From CAYGKP01 sp964350605 (GTDB taxonomy: Bacteria > Bacteroidota > Bacteroidia > Cytophagales > JAAEPT01): a stretch of DNA of 8,085 nucleotides. The stretch spans positions 1-8,085 of the forward strand of contig CAYGKP010000111.1 of assembly GCA_964350605.1 (NCBI GenBank), written 5' to 3'. Shown one piece after another: positions 1-6,790 of the stretch. Every line of letters begins with the position of its first letter. Positions within the stretch are counted from its first letter, which is position 1. Made by a program: the position numbers and the translations under genes. The notes under the pieces were generated by a model. It searched no databases, had not been told where the DNA came from, and saw only the letters and a list, made by a program, of their open reading frames with translations.

Positions 1-335
1 TCCGACAGGGTCGCCCCCATAGCAATGGGCAACTCCTTGTCTTCGGCGTTGGGGGCGGCCCCGTCACCCGACATTTTGTAACCCCCGTAATCGTCGTCGA
101 GGTAATCCTCGAGGTTCAAATCGTCCTCGCCGGCACTTTCTTCGGCGGGTTCGTCGTATTCGTCGCGCTCGGTTTCTTCCTTGCCTTCCTCCAGCGCGGG
201 GTTGACTTCCAGCTCCTGTTCAATGCGCGTTTCGAGCTCCAAGGTGGGAACCTGGAGCAGCTTGATGAACTGAATCTGCTGGGGCGAGAGCTTTTGGGAA
301 AGCTGTTGGCTGAGGCTGAGTTTCTGGGCGGCCAT
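1..335 (-). CDS. rpoN: RNA polymerase sigma-54 factor RpoN, N-terminal part (cut by window edge)
   Basis: This is the first 111 codons of a gene that continues past the left edge. The start is the ATG at 335-333. Residues 1-50 match sigma-54 region I, the glutamine- and leucine-rich activator-interacting segment: they include LSQQLSQKLSPQQIQFIKLL and, a few residues on, ELETRIEQELEVNPALEEG. Region I is followed by a strongly acidic stretch at about residues 50-90, rich in D and E, as expected for region II. The core-binding and DNA-binding (RpoN box) domains would lie outside the window. Sigma-54 directs RNA polymerase to -24/-12 promoters and needs an AAA+ activator to melt DNA. The gene is divergent from asnS. 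These two genes are neighbours in many Bacteroidota, although from memory usually in the same direction. The identification rests on region I only, but that segment is distinctive. Confidence 0.92.
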   Translation of the reverse strand, partial: MAAQKLSLSQQLSQKLSPQQIQFIKLLQVPTLELETRIEQELEVNPALEEGKEETERDEYDEPAEESAGEDDLNLEDYLDDDYGGYKMSGDGAAPNAEDKELPIAMGATLS

Positions 336-360
336 GATGTGGGTTCCTACGACGGGCACC

Positions 361-395
361 CAAAATTGGATTCCCGGTCAAATTACGCAATTTTC
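361..395. promoter_or_regulatory. Candidate symmetric divergent promoter between rpoN and asnS
   Basis: CAAAATTG (361-368) and CAATTTTC (388-395) form an inverted repeat with 7-base perfect arms (AAAATTG/CAATTTT) and a 19-base centre. On the minus strand this reads as TTG (390-388), 19 bases, CAATTTTG (368-361). That is close to the Bacteroidota -33 TTG/TTTG and -7 TAnnTTTG promoter, with one mismatch in the -7 box, and would give a leader of roughly 20 bases for rpoN. On the plus strand the same arms read TTG (366-368), 19 bases, CAATTTTC (388-395), a weaker -7 with two mismatches, about 36 bases before asnS. Each arm could therefore serve as -33 for one gene and -7 for the other. The repeat is directly visible; promoter function is inference. 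Confidence 0.4.
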
Positions 396-431
396 GCCCC
401 GCCCGTTACTGGGCAAAACCCCCGATTTCGC

Positions 432-1868
432 ATGCTGACGCCTACCGTTCGAGAGCTTCTGACCCACCAGCCCGAAGGCCAATCGGTCCAGGTTGCTGGC
501 TGGATACGCACACACCGTGCCAGTAAAAACGTTTCCTTCCTCGCCCTCAACGACGGATCGACGACCGGGAACCTGCAGATCGTCCTCGACCCCACTTCGG
601 TCTCCGAGGAAATTCTTTCCAAACTGACCACCGGCGCAGCCATTCGGGTCAGTGGAACGCTGGTCGCCTCGCAAGGCGCGGGCCAAGCCGCCGAGGTCAA
701 TTGCGACAGTCTGGAACTGCTCGGCGAGGCCGACCCGGAGAAATATCCGCTTCAACCCAAGAAGCACTCTCTCGAATTCCTGCGCGAGATCGCCCACCTG
801 CGCCCCCGCACGACCACCTTCGGAGCGATCCTTCGGGTGCGCCACCGGATGGCCTATGCCGTCCATCGCTTCTTCCACGAGCGGGGCTTCTATTGGCTGC
901 ACACCCCCATCATCACAGGGGCCGATGCCGAAGGTGCGGGCGAGATGTTTCAAGTCACGACCCTCGACCTGGACAAACTGCCCAAGACACCCGCGGGCCA
1001 AATCGACTACGGAAAAGATTTCTTCGGCCAACCGGCAAACCTGACGGTCTCCGGCCAATTGGAAGGCGAACTGGGTGCGATGGCCCTGGGCAAGATCTAC
1101 ACCTTCGGACCGACCTTCCGCGCCGAAAACTCGAACACCACGCGCCACCTCTCGGAGTTCTGGATGATCGAGCCGGAGATGGCCTTTTATGAGTTGCAGG
1201 ACAACATGGACCTGGCCGAGGCCTTCGTCAAGATGTTGATCCAAACGGCCCTGGACGAATGCCCGGACGAACTGGAATTCCTGGCCAAACGCCAAGCCGA
1301 CGAAGACAAGGTGAAGCCCGAAGCCGAGCGCGCCCAGCCCTTGCTGGAAAAGCTGCGTTTCGTCCTCGACAATCCTTTCGAGCGTCTCACCTATACCCAG
1401 GCCATCGACCTGCTCCTGCGCTCGAATCCACACCAGAAAGGCAAGTTTCAATACCCCGTCGAATGGGGCATCGACCTGCAAAGCGAGCACGAACGCTACC
1501 TGGTCGAGAAGGAAATCGGCAAGCCCATTTTCCTGACTGACTACCCGCGCGAGATCAAGGCGTTCTACATGAAGCAGAACGACGACGGCAAAACCGTCCG
1601 CGCGATGGACCTGCTGTTCCCCGGCATCGGCGAGATGATTGGTGGTTCGCAACGGGAAGACAACCTCGAAAAACTGACCACCCGTATGGGCGAAGTAGGC
1701 ATCGACCCCGAGCACCTTTGGTGGTTCCTCGATACCCGCCGCTTCGGCTCCGCACCCCACAGCGGCTTTGGGCTGGGCTTCGAGCGCTTCCTGCAATTCG
1801 TCACCGGGATGGGCAACATCCGCGACGTAATTCCCTTCCCGCGCTATCCGCGAAGCGTGGAGTTCTAG
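432..1868 (+). CDS. asnS: Asparagine--tRNA ligase (AsnRS)
   Basis: This 478-residue class IIb aminoacyl-tRNA synthetase charges tRNA-Asn with asparagine, using ATP, in the cytoplasm. The N-terminal OB-fold anticodon-binding domain spans about residues 17-100 (VAGWIRTHRASKNVSFLALN at 21-40). The catalytic domain follows from about 125. Motif 1 is near 140-162, motif 2 begins FRAENSNTTRHLSEF at 229, and motif 3 is GFGLGFERFL at 445-454, followed by RDVIPFPRYP. The AENSNTTRHLSEFW form of motif 2 is typical of AsnRS rather than AspRS or LysRS. The length is normal for the family. I chose the ATG at 432 because the protein from there (MLTPTVRELL) begins like known AsnRS. An upstream in-frame ATG at 294 would add 46 unrelated residues and overlap the divergent rpoN. 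No clear terminator follows before the next gene, so the two may be partly co-transcribed. Confidence 0.97.
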   Translation: MLTPTVRELLTHQPEGQSVQVAGWIRTHRASKNVSFLALNDGSTTGNLQIVLDPTSVSEEILSKLTTGAAIRVSGTLVASQGAGQAAEVNCDSLELLGEADPEKYPLQPKKHSLEFLREIAHLRPRTTTFGAILRVRHRMAYAVHRFFHERGFYWLHTPIITGADAEGAGEMFQVTTLDLDKLPKTPAGQIDYGKDFFGQPANLTVSGQLEGELGAMALGKIYTFGPTFRAENSNTTRHLSEFWMIEPEMAFYELQDNMDLAEAFVKMLIQTALDECPDELEFLAKRQADEDKVKPEAERAQPLLEKLRFVLDNPFERLTYTQAIDLLLRSNPHQKGKFQYPVEWGIDLQSEHERYLVEKEIGKPIFLTDYPREIKAFYMKQNDDGKTVRAMDLLFPGIGEMIGGSQREDNLEKLTTRMGEVGIDPEHLWWFLDTRRFGSAPHSGFGLGFERFLQFVTGMGNIRDVIPFPRYPRSVEF

Positions 1869-1928
1869 GCCTGCGCTTTCGGCCCGGTTTTCGCTAGCTT
1901 GGCCTAACCAACCAAACTCCACTTCGCC

Positions 1929-2522
1929 ATGCGCAAGCTTCTTCTCTTTTCCCTTCTGGCATTGGGCGCCTCTTTTTCGGCCCAGGCCCAAAACAACGTG
2001 ATCAAAACGGGTGTCTTCGACCCCATCATCCGTCAGTTCTCTTTGAGCTACGAGCGGGTGTTGGGCGAGAAAACCAGTGTTCAACTCCGCTTCAGCTACA
2101 ACTTCGGTTTTGACGGCATCGAGGATGATGATCCCAACACCGCCCGCGTCGAAAGCTGGGACCTGGACAATTCCATCGAGTTTGCGCCGGAGTTCCGCTA
2201 CTACCCCGCTTCGGTAGGTGCGCCCCGCGGTTTCTACCTGGGTCCTTGGGCGCGCTATCGCACCTTCAACTTCACCTACAACAACGATGATTTTGAGGGC
2301 GACAAAGACAGCGGCGTGATCACCGGTCTGGGTGGTGGCCTTCTGCTGGGCGGCCAGTGGCTCTTTGGCGACAAAATCGCACTCGACGTTTATGGCGGCC
2401 CGGGCTATATGACCTACGGCGGCAGCGTGAACGCAGACGACGATGAAGTCAATGCTTCGGAGAGCAACATTGCCGAAGGCTTCGTCTTCCGCTTCGGCTT
2501 GAACGTCGGGTTCGCTTTCTAG
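1929..2522 (+). CDS. Small outer-membrane beta-barrel protein, function unknown
   Basis: This 197-residue exported protein has a typical signal peptide: MRK, a leucine-rich hydrophobic core to about residue 16, and a likely signal peptidase I site after AQA (20/21). The mature protein alternates polar and hydrophobic or aromatic residues in short strands, such as FSLSYERVL (37-45), VQLRFSYNFGF (51-61), EFRYYP and GFYLGPWARYRTFNF (101-115). Between them are acidic turns at 64-69, 119-127 and 168-178. It ends in FRFGLNVGFAF, a terminal strand with a C-terminal aromatic residue that fits the barrel-assembly (BAM) signal. The layout, including the GFYLGP-ARY segment and the GGGLLLGGQWLFGDKI strand pair, resembles the DUF3575-type small porin-like proteins of Bacteroidota. 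The substrate or role cannot be told. A weak -7-like TAGCTTGG lies at 1895-1902, but I see no good -33 element with it. The gene is convergent with nnr, sharing four bases. Confidence 0.85.
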   Translation: MRKLLLFSLLALGASFSAQAQNNVIKTGVFDPIIRQFSLSYERVLGEKTSVQLRFSYNFGFDGIEDDDPNTARVESWDLDNSIEFAPEFRYYPASVGAPRGFYLGPWARYRTFNFTYNNDDFEGDKDSGVITGLGGGLLLGGQWLFGDKIALDVYGGPGYMTYGGSVNADDDEVNASESNIAEGFVFRFGLNVGFAF

Positions 2523-4018
2523 GCACCCAACGCCAACCACACCTCGGACAGGCGGGTCAGATCGGAAGCGATCAGGCCCGCCTGTCCTGTTTTTTGGGCC
2601 TGTATATCACCCGATAGGCCGTGGCAATGCACCCCAATCAGCGCGGCTTCCAGGGGCGGAATTCCCTGGGTGATGAGGCCCAAAAGAATGCCCGTCAGCA
2701 CATCGCCACTTCCGGCGGTGGCCATGCCTGGGTTGCCTGTGGTGTTAACGAAGAGCGTGCCATCCGGTGCGCAAATCGCGGTTCGGTGCCCTTTGAGGAC
2801 GACAATGGATTGGGTGCGCTCGGCCAACTCGCGCAGTTGGTGAAGGCGGTGCAAGTCGTCGCGGGCTTCGCCAGCCAGTCGGGTGAACTCGCCGGGGTGT
2901 GGAGTCAGGATGGAGCCCTTCGGCAACCTATCGATCCGCTCAGGTTTCTGGGCCAGCAAGTTGAGCGCATCCGCATCAACTACCAGTGGGCCGTTCCAGC
3001 TTTCCAGGAGCAGGTCGAAGGCTTCACCCGTCCAGGCATCCGTCCCGATGCCGGGTCCGACGGCCACAGCACGATAAGGCTCCAAATCTGGGAGGTGCGA
3101 CCAGAGTCCCTCGCCTGAATCCAGCGACACCATCGCTTCGGGCAACCCGGCGTGAATCGCGCCCCGCTCGCCATGCGGCACGTGAACGGTCAGTAGGCCC
3201 AGGCCCGAACGCATCGCCGCAGTGGCCGATAATACCGCAGCACCCATTTTCCCTTGGCTTCCTGCGATCAGTAGGCCGTGGCCGTGGGTCCCTTTGTGCG
3301 AGGCGAGGGGTCGGTGCAACAACCGCGATTCGATCCACTCCCCGGCCCTCGCAACCAATTCTTCCCGATCGAGCCAATGACCGTCGGTTTCAAAAGCATC
3401 ATACGCCGCCCCGTCCAAGCCGATGTCCAGCACCTGCAACTCGCCGACAAACTGAATTGCGCTGGGCAACCCGAACGACCACTTGGGTGCGCCGAAGGTC
3501 AAGGTCGTGGTCGCTTTCACGATGGGTCCCTGCGGCTGGAGACCGTCGCAGACCAGCCCGGTCGGCACGTCAATGGCGATCACTTCCTCACCACTGACAT
3601 TCAGCTTCTGGGCAACTTCAGCCAATGCCCCTTCCAACGCGCGGTCGGTTCCCGAACCGAGCAGGGCATCGATCACCAGATCAGCTTTGGAAAAGACGGC
3701 TTCCGTCAAGGACGTTGTGCCCCCTTCCCATCGCTTTAGGTTGGCTTGGAAGTCCGGCGACTTGCTGTCGTTGGTCAAGAGAAACACTTCAACTTCGTAC
3801 CCTTCTTCTTTCAGCAATCGGGCGATCACCAGGCCGTCGCCGCCGTTGTTTCCGGGGCCGCAAAGAATTTTAACCGGGGTTTCGGGGTCGTAACAAGCGG
3901 TAATCCACTCGGTCGCACGGCTGGCAGCTCGTTCCATCAGGTCGAGCGAGGTGATGGGTTCCCGCTCGATGGTCAGGCGATCCCACTCGCGGATTTGGGC
4001 TGCAGTCAGCAGCTTCAT
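2519..4018 (-). CDS. nnr: Bifunctional NAD(P)H-hydrate repair enzyme (epimerase + ADP-dependent dehydratase)
   Basis: This 499-residue fusion repairs NADHX and NADPHX, the hydrated, inactive forms of NAD(P)H. The N-terminal YjeF_N domain (about 1-215) interconverts the R and S epimers. It shows the phosphate-binding GPGNNGGDG (54-62), VIDALLGSG (115-123) and IDVPTGL (149-155). The C-terminal ribokinase-like domain (about 235-499) dehydrates S-NAD(P)HX using ADP. It shows HKGTHGHGLLIAGS (241-254), GPGIG (321-325), DADALN (348-353), HPGE (374-377) and GNPGMATAGSGDVLTG (428-443), with the expected catalytic Asp at about 439. Both domains look intact and the length is normal. The ATG start lies two bases after the nuoD stop codon, so it is probably translated from the nuo transcript. 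Its TAG stop overlaps that of the convergent barrel-protein gene in a shared CTAG. The link to complex I is plausible in function but inferred from gene order. Confidence 0.96.
   Translation of the reverse strand: MKLLTAAQIREWDRLTIEREPITSLDLMERAASRATEWITACYDPETPVKILCGPGNNGGDGLVIARLLKEEGYEVEVFLLTNDSKSPDFQANLKRWEGGTTSLTEAVFSKADLVIDALLGSGTDRALEGALAEVAQKLNVSGEEVIAIDVPTGLVCDGLQPQGPIVKATTTLTFGAPKWSFGLPSAIQFVGELQVLDIGLDGAAYDAFETDGHWLDREELVARAGEWIESRLLHRPLASHKGTHGHGLLIAGSQGKMGAAVLSATAAMRSGLGLLTVHVPHGERGAIHAGLPEAMVSLDSGEGLWSHLPDLEPYRAVAVGPGIGTDAWTGEAFDLLLESWNGPLVVDADALNLLAQKPERIDRLPKGSILTPHPGEFTRLAGEARDDLHRLHQLRELAERTQSIVVLKGHRTAICAPDGTLFVNTTGNPGMATAGSGDVLTGILLGLITQGIPPLEAALIGVHCHGLSGDIQAQKTGQAGLIASDLTRLSEVWLALGA
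2546..2595 (+). terminator. Strong rho-independent terminator of the barrel-protein gene, inside the nnr coding end
   Basis: A perfect 11-bp stem, GGACAGGCGGG (2546-2556) with CCCGCCTGTCC (2577-2587), continues inward through a G-T and a C-G pair and one A-A mismatch. A second 5-bp helix, GATCG/CGATC (2560-2564 with 2569-2573), is closed by a GAAG tetraloop. The stem is followed by TG and six T (2590-2595). It starts 24 bases after the stop codon of the plus-strand barrel-protein gene. On the minus strand the same bases encode Nnr residues 478-491. The minus strand has no T-run after the hairpin, so it should terminate plus-strand transcripts only. Confidence 0.9.
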
Positions 4019-4020
4019 GA

Positions 4021-5250
4021 CTAGCGGTCGATTTCGCCCAGCACGAAATCCAGCGAACCCACGCTGGCGATCAAATCAGAAATCAAGCCGCCGCGCGAAA
4101 TGTCGGGCAGCACCTGAAGGTTCGAGAACGAACAGGCCCGGGCCTTGCACCGGAAGGGCATGTCGCTGCGCCCGTCGGCGATGAAGTAGAAACCCAGCTC
4201 GCCTTTCGGGTTCTCGGCGCGGATGTAAAACTCCTGGGCCTTCGGGCGAATCTTATTCGGCACATGGGCCTGTGGGTTGAAGTCGCGGGTGCGTTTGTGA
4301 TCGCCGGTCAGCTTGAGGAGGCATTGCTCGATCAAGCGAATCGACTCCCAACATTCTTGCACGCGCACGTAGTTGCGGTCCCAGCAATCGCCGACCGTGC
4401 CCATCTTCCCTTCGCCCACGGGCACCTCGAAGTCAAGCTCCGGATAGACCGAATAGCCGTCCACTTTCCGCAGGTCGAAACCCATCCCCGAGCCGCGCAA
4501 GACTGGACCCGTGCAGCCCATGTTGATCGCCAGATCGAGAGGCAGAACGCCAACGTTGGCCGTGCGGTTGATGAAGATCGAGTTCTCGACGACCAGCGTC
4601 TGGAACTCCCTCAGCTTGGGTTTCAGGTAGTCAACGAACTCCTTGCAGCGTTCCTCGAACCCGACAGGCAAATCGAAGTAAAGCCCCCCGACCCAGATAT
4701 AGTTGTACAGCATCCGCGCACCCGATACCCATTCGAGCAGGCGTTGAATGTGCTCGCGGTCGCGCATGACCCAGAGGAAGGGCGTGACCGCACCCATGTC
4801 GACCCCGTAAGTGCCGATGGCCACGAAGTGCGAGGCGATACGGTTGAGCTCGGCCACCAAGACTCGGATGTATTCCACCCGCTTCGGAATGTCGCCCTCG
4901 ATGCCGAGCATCCGCTCGACGCCCATGGCATAGACGTGCTCATTGTTCATCGCCGCCACATAATCCATGCGGTCGACGAAGGGGATGATCTGGTTGTAGG
5001 GCAGGTTCTCGGCGTGCTTCTCGAAGCAGCGATGCAGGTAGCCGATGTGCGGCACTACATCATCCACCACCTCACCGTCGGTGATCACTTCCAGGCGCAA
5101 TACCCCGTGGGTCGAAGGGTGCTGGGGACCAACGTTGAGCAGTAGCTTGCCGTCGCCCAAGTCTTCCAATTGGTACTTGGTCGGTTCCGATTCGGTGAGG
5201 TATTCCTCCCGAAAGACGTACTGCACCTTTCTTTCCTGGACCTCGCTCAT
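4021..5250 (-). CDS. nuoD: NADH-quinone oxidoreductase subunit D (NuoD, 49 kDa type)
   Basis: This 409-residue peripheral-arm subunit of respiratory complex I forms the quinone-reduction pocket with NuoB and descends from the large subunit of NiFe hydrogenases. It carries the family signatures LNVGPQHPSTHGVLRLE (38-54), PHIGYLHRCFEK (67-78) and a C-terminal SLDFVLGEIDR. By comparison with Thermus Nqo4 from memory, the quinone-binding His and Tyr (Thermus His38 and Tyr87) correspond to His48 and Tyr97, and both are present. It is a stand-alone NuoD, not a NuoCD fusion. Its ATG overlaps the nuoC stop codon by four bases (ATGA), which suggests translational coupling. nnr follows after two bases, where nuoE would usually come. 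Confidence 0.97.
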   Translation of the reverse strand: MSEVQERKVQYVFREEYLTESEPTKYQLEDLGDGKLLLNVGPQHPSTHGVLRLEVITDGEVVDDVVPHIGYLHRCFEKHAENLPYNQIIPFVDRMDYVAAMNNEHVYAMGVERMLGIEGDIPKRVEYIRVLVAELNRIASHFVAIGTYGVDMGAVTPFLWVMRDREHIQRLLEWVSGARMLYNYIWVGGLYFDLPVGFEERCKEFVDYLKPKLREFQTLVVENSIFINRTANVGVLPLDLAINMGCTGPVLRGSGMGFDLRKVDGYSVYPELDFEVPVGEGKMGTVGDCWDRNYVRVQECWESIRLIEQCLLKLTGDHKRTRDFNPQAHVPNKIRPKAQEFYIRAENPKGELGFYFIADGRSDMPFRCKARACSFSNLQVLPDISRGGLISDLIASVGSLDFVLGEIDR

Positions 5251-5756
5251 CGCCGGTCGGGGTTGTCGTAGGGCACCTGCACGCCGTGGTAGGTGTCGGG
5301 CTCCTGATAGTCCTTGCGCAGCGGGTGGCCCACCCAGTCGGCGGGGAGCAAAATGCGCCGCAGGTCGGGGTGTCCGCTGAACGGAATGCCGAACAGGTCA
5401 AAGCATTCGCGTTCGTGCCAATTGGCCCCGCGCCAGATCGAAGTGAGGCTGGGGACTGCTTGGATATTGTCCCGGGCCGCGATCAAGACCTTGAGGACCA
5501 AGCTGTGCTCGTACGGGTAGCTATAGAGGTGATAGACCACCTCCATCGTCCCCGCTTCCGGGCCGCGATCCACGCCGGAAATCGAAGCCAAATGGTCGAA
5601 GTAAAAACGTTCGTCGGTGTGCAAAAACTCGCACACCTCGACCAGCTTGTCCGAAGGCACGGCCAACCAGGGCTGCGTCAATTCCGCATTCTCCGAGGCA
5701 ACAATCTCTGCGCCGAAACGCTCGATCAGGGCCGCTTTGATGTCTTGGTAGCTCAC
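5247..5756 (-). CDS. nuoC: NADH-quinone oxidoreductase subunit C (NuoC, 30 kDa type)
   Basis: This 169-residue peripheral-arm subunit of complex I contacts NuoD and NuoB and helps join the quinone module. It carries the 30-kDa signature WHERECFDLFGIPFSGHPDL followed by RRILLPADWVGHPLRKDY, in the C-terminal third, and a normal DHLASISGVD segment near residues 54-63. The length is usual for an unfused NuoC. The start is a GTG at 5756-5754: the upstream nuoB stop TAG shares one base with it (TAGTG). There is no Shine-Dalgarno sequence before it, consistent with coupling to nuoB translation. Its TGA overlaps the nuoD ATG. Confidence 0.96.
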   Translation of the reverse strand: MSYQDIKAALIERFGAEIVASENAELTQPWLAVPSDKLVEVCEFLHTDERFYFDHLASISGVDRGPEAGTMEVVYHLYSYPYEHSLVLKVLIAARDNIQAVPSLTSIWRGANWHERECFDLFGIPFSGHPDLRRILLPADWVGHPLRKDYQEPDTYHGVQVPYDNPDRR

Positions 5757-6295
5757 TAGGCGATTGCTTTGGCTTTGGCCGCACGCTTGGCGCGAATCTT
5801 CTCAATCGCCGTGGGCGACATCATCGTTTCCAGGCGGATTTTCTCTTGGAGCTTCAAGAAGCCCCCGATCAACGCCTCGGGGCGCGGCGGGCAGCCAGGC
5901 ACGTACACGTCCACGGGAATGATGCGATCCACCCCGCGAACCACGTGGTAGCCATGCTGCCAGTAGGGTCCGCCGCAATTGGAGCAAGAACCCATCGAGA
6001 TCACGTAGCGCGGCTCGGACATCTGGGCGTAAAGGCGACGCACGCGGTCAGCCATTTTGAAAGTCACCGTTCCGGCAACGATCATCACATCGGATTGGCG
6101 CGGCGAGTTGCGGGGGATCACACCGATGCGCTCCATGTCGTAGCCACTCACGTAAGCACCCATCATCTCAATCGCACAGCAAGCGAGCCCAAAACCCATC
6201 GGCCACAGCGAAGACAAACGCGCCCAGTTGATCAGCTCGTCAACCTTGGTAATCAGCACGCCGCCGTGCTCGAAATTGCGATCCAGCAGGCCCAT
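5756..6295 (-). CDS. nuoB: NADH-quinone oxidoreductase subunit B (NuoB, 20 kDa / PSST type)
   Basis: This 179-residue subunit of complex I binds the terminal iron-sulfur cluster N2, which passes electrons to quinone. The expected four [4Fe-4S] ligands are visible: the adjacent pair Cys39-Cys40 (GLACCAIEMM), Cys104 (MGSCSNCGG) and Cys135 (VPGCPPRPEA). Cys107 is an additional cysteine beside the third ligand, where E. coli has Ser. The spacing from Cys104 to Cys135 is two residues longer than in E. coli, with the loop PYWQHGYHVV. The protein ends in an Ala/Lys-rich basic tail (about residues 163-179) with no conserved motif. The ATG shares one base with the nuoA stop (TGATG), and the stop shares one base with the nuoC GTG. 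Confidence 0.97.
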   Translation of the reverse strand: MGLLDRNFEHGGVLITKVDELINWARLSSLWPMGFGLACCAIEMMGAYVSGYDMERIGVIPRNSPRQSDVMIVAGTVTFKMADRVRRLYAQMSEPRYVISMGSCSNCGGPYWQHGYHVVRGVDRIIPVDVYVPGCPPRPEALIGGFLKLQEKIRLETMMSPTAIEKIRAKRAAKAKAIA

Positions 6296-6786
6296 CAGTT
6301 CTTCTCTCCTTTTGGCTCACTCTTCAACCACTTGGCGTAGGCCGAGCGGGGAATGCGGCTTTGATAGTCGGTCACCACGGGCTTGGGCCGTACCCAATCC
6401 AAGTGGCCCTTCGCCCAAGCATACGCCAACCCAACGATCAGCAGCCCAATGAATACCCCGGCTTCCAGCAGGGCAAACCAGCCCCACGCGCCGTTCGTTT
6501 CCGCTTGTTCTTTGGCGCCACCAAAGGCGGTCGCAATCGGGAAAAGCACCAAAATTTCCACCTCAAAAAGCACGAAGAGCAACGCCAGCCGAAGGAACCG
6601 CGCATCGTAGCGCGCCCAGGCCGTGCCCGTGGGTTCTTCCCCACTCTCGTAACTGGTATTTTTTTCGGCGTCGGGGCGATGGGGCCGAAGGATCCACCAA
6701 GAGACCAGACCGCCACCGACAAACACGATCCCGCCGATCACAAAAAGCAGGATGCCCTGCAACGAACTGAGCGACTCGGCGTGCAT
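6295..6786 (-). CDS. nuoA: NADH-quinone oxidoreductase subunit A (NuoA)
   Basis: This 163-residue membrane subunit of complex I lies at the junction of the peripheral and membrane arms near the quinone channel. There are three predicted transmembrane helices, at about residues 11-33, 66-87 and 103-125. The conserved loop YESGEEPTGTAWARYDARF (46-64) separates helices 1 and 2. Helix 2 holds the conserved acidic pair in LFEVEILVLFP (Glu75 and Glu77). At 163 residues it is slightly long, because of a hydrophilic C-terminal tail after WAKGHLDW (124-131). The ATG at 6786 is the only methionine in the protein, and an in-frame TAG lies four codons upstream, so the start is firm. It is the first gene of the nuoABCD-nnr unit. 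Confidence 0.96.
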   Translation of the reverse strand: MHAESLSSLQGILLFVIGGIVFVGGGLVSWWILRPHRPDAEKNTSYESGEEPTGTAWARYDARFLRLALLFVLFEVEILVLFPIATAFGGAKEQAETNGAWGWFALLEAGVFIGLLIVGLAYAWAKGHLDWVRPKPVVTDYQSRIPRSAYAKWLKSEPKGEKN

Positions 6787-6790
6787 GGGG

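Noticed and set aside
294..431. Upstream in-frame ATG at 294 giving AsnRS a 46-residue N-terminal extension
   Set aside because: The extra residues do not resemble any AsnRS, overlap the divergent rpoN coding start and would contain the promoter region. The ATG at 432 gives a normal family start.
1865..1928. Terminator between asnS and the barrel-protein gene
   Set aside because: The GC-rich stretch with GGCC palindromes shows no stable stem with a T-run; only a weak -7-like TAGCTTGG is visible.
378..2540. 720-codon minus-strand frame as a real gene
   Set aside because: It is fully antisense to a certain gene (asnS) and a good exported barrel protein, and its translation is low-complexity with no recognisable domain. 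It is kept only as a low-interest observation.
2621..3739. Several plus-strand frames of 150-200 codons opposite nnr
   Set aside because: They overlap one another and the intact nnr, and none shows a domain or a plausible start context.
4264..5145. 293-codon plus-strand frame opposite nuoD
   Set aside because: It is antisense to a highly conserved gene. The His/Asp/Val-rich translation is typical of a shadow frame in GC-rich DNA.
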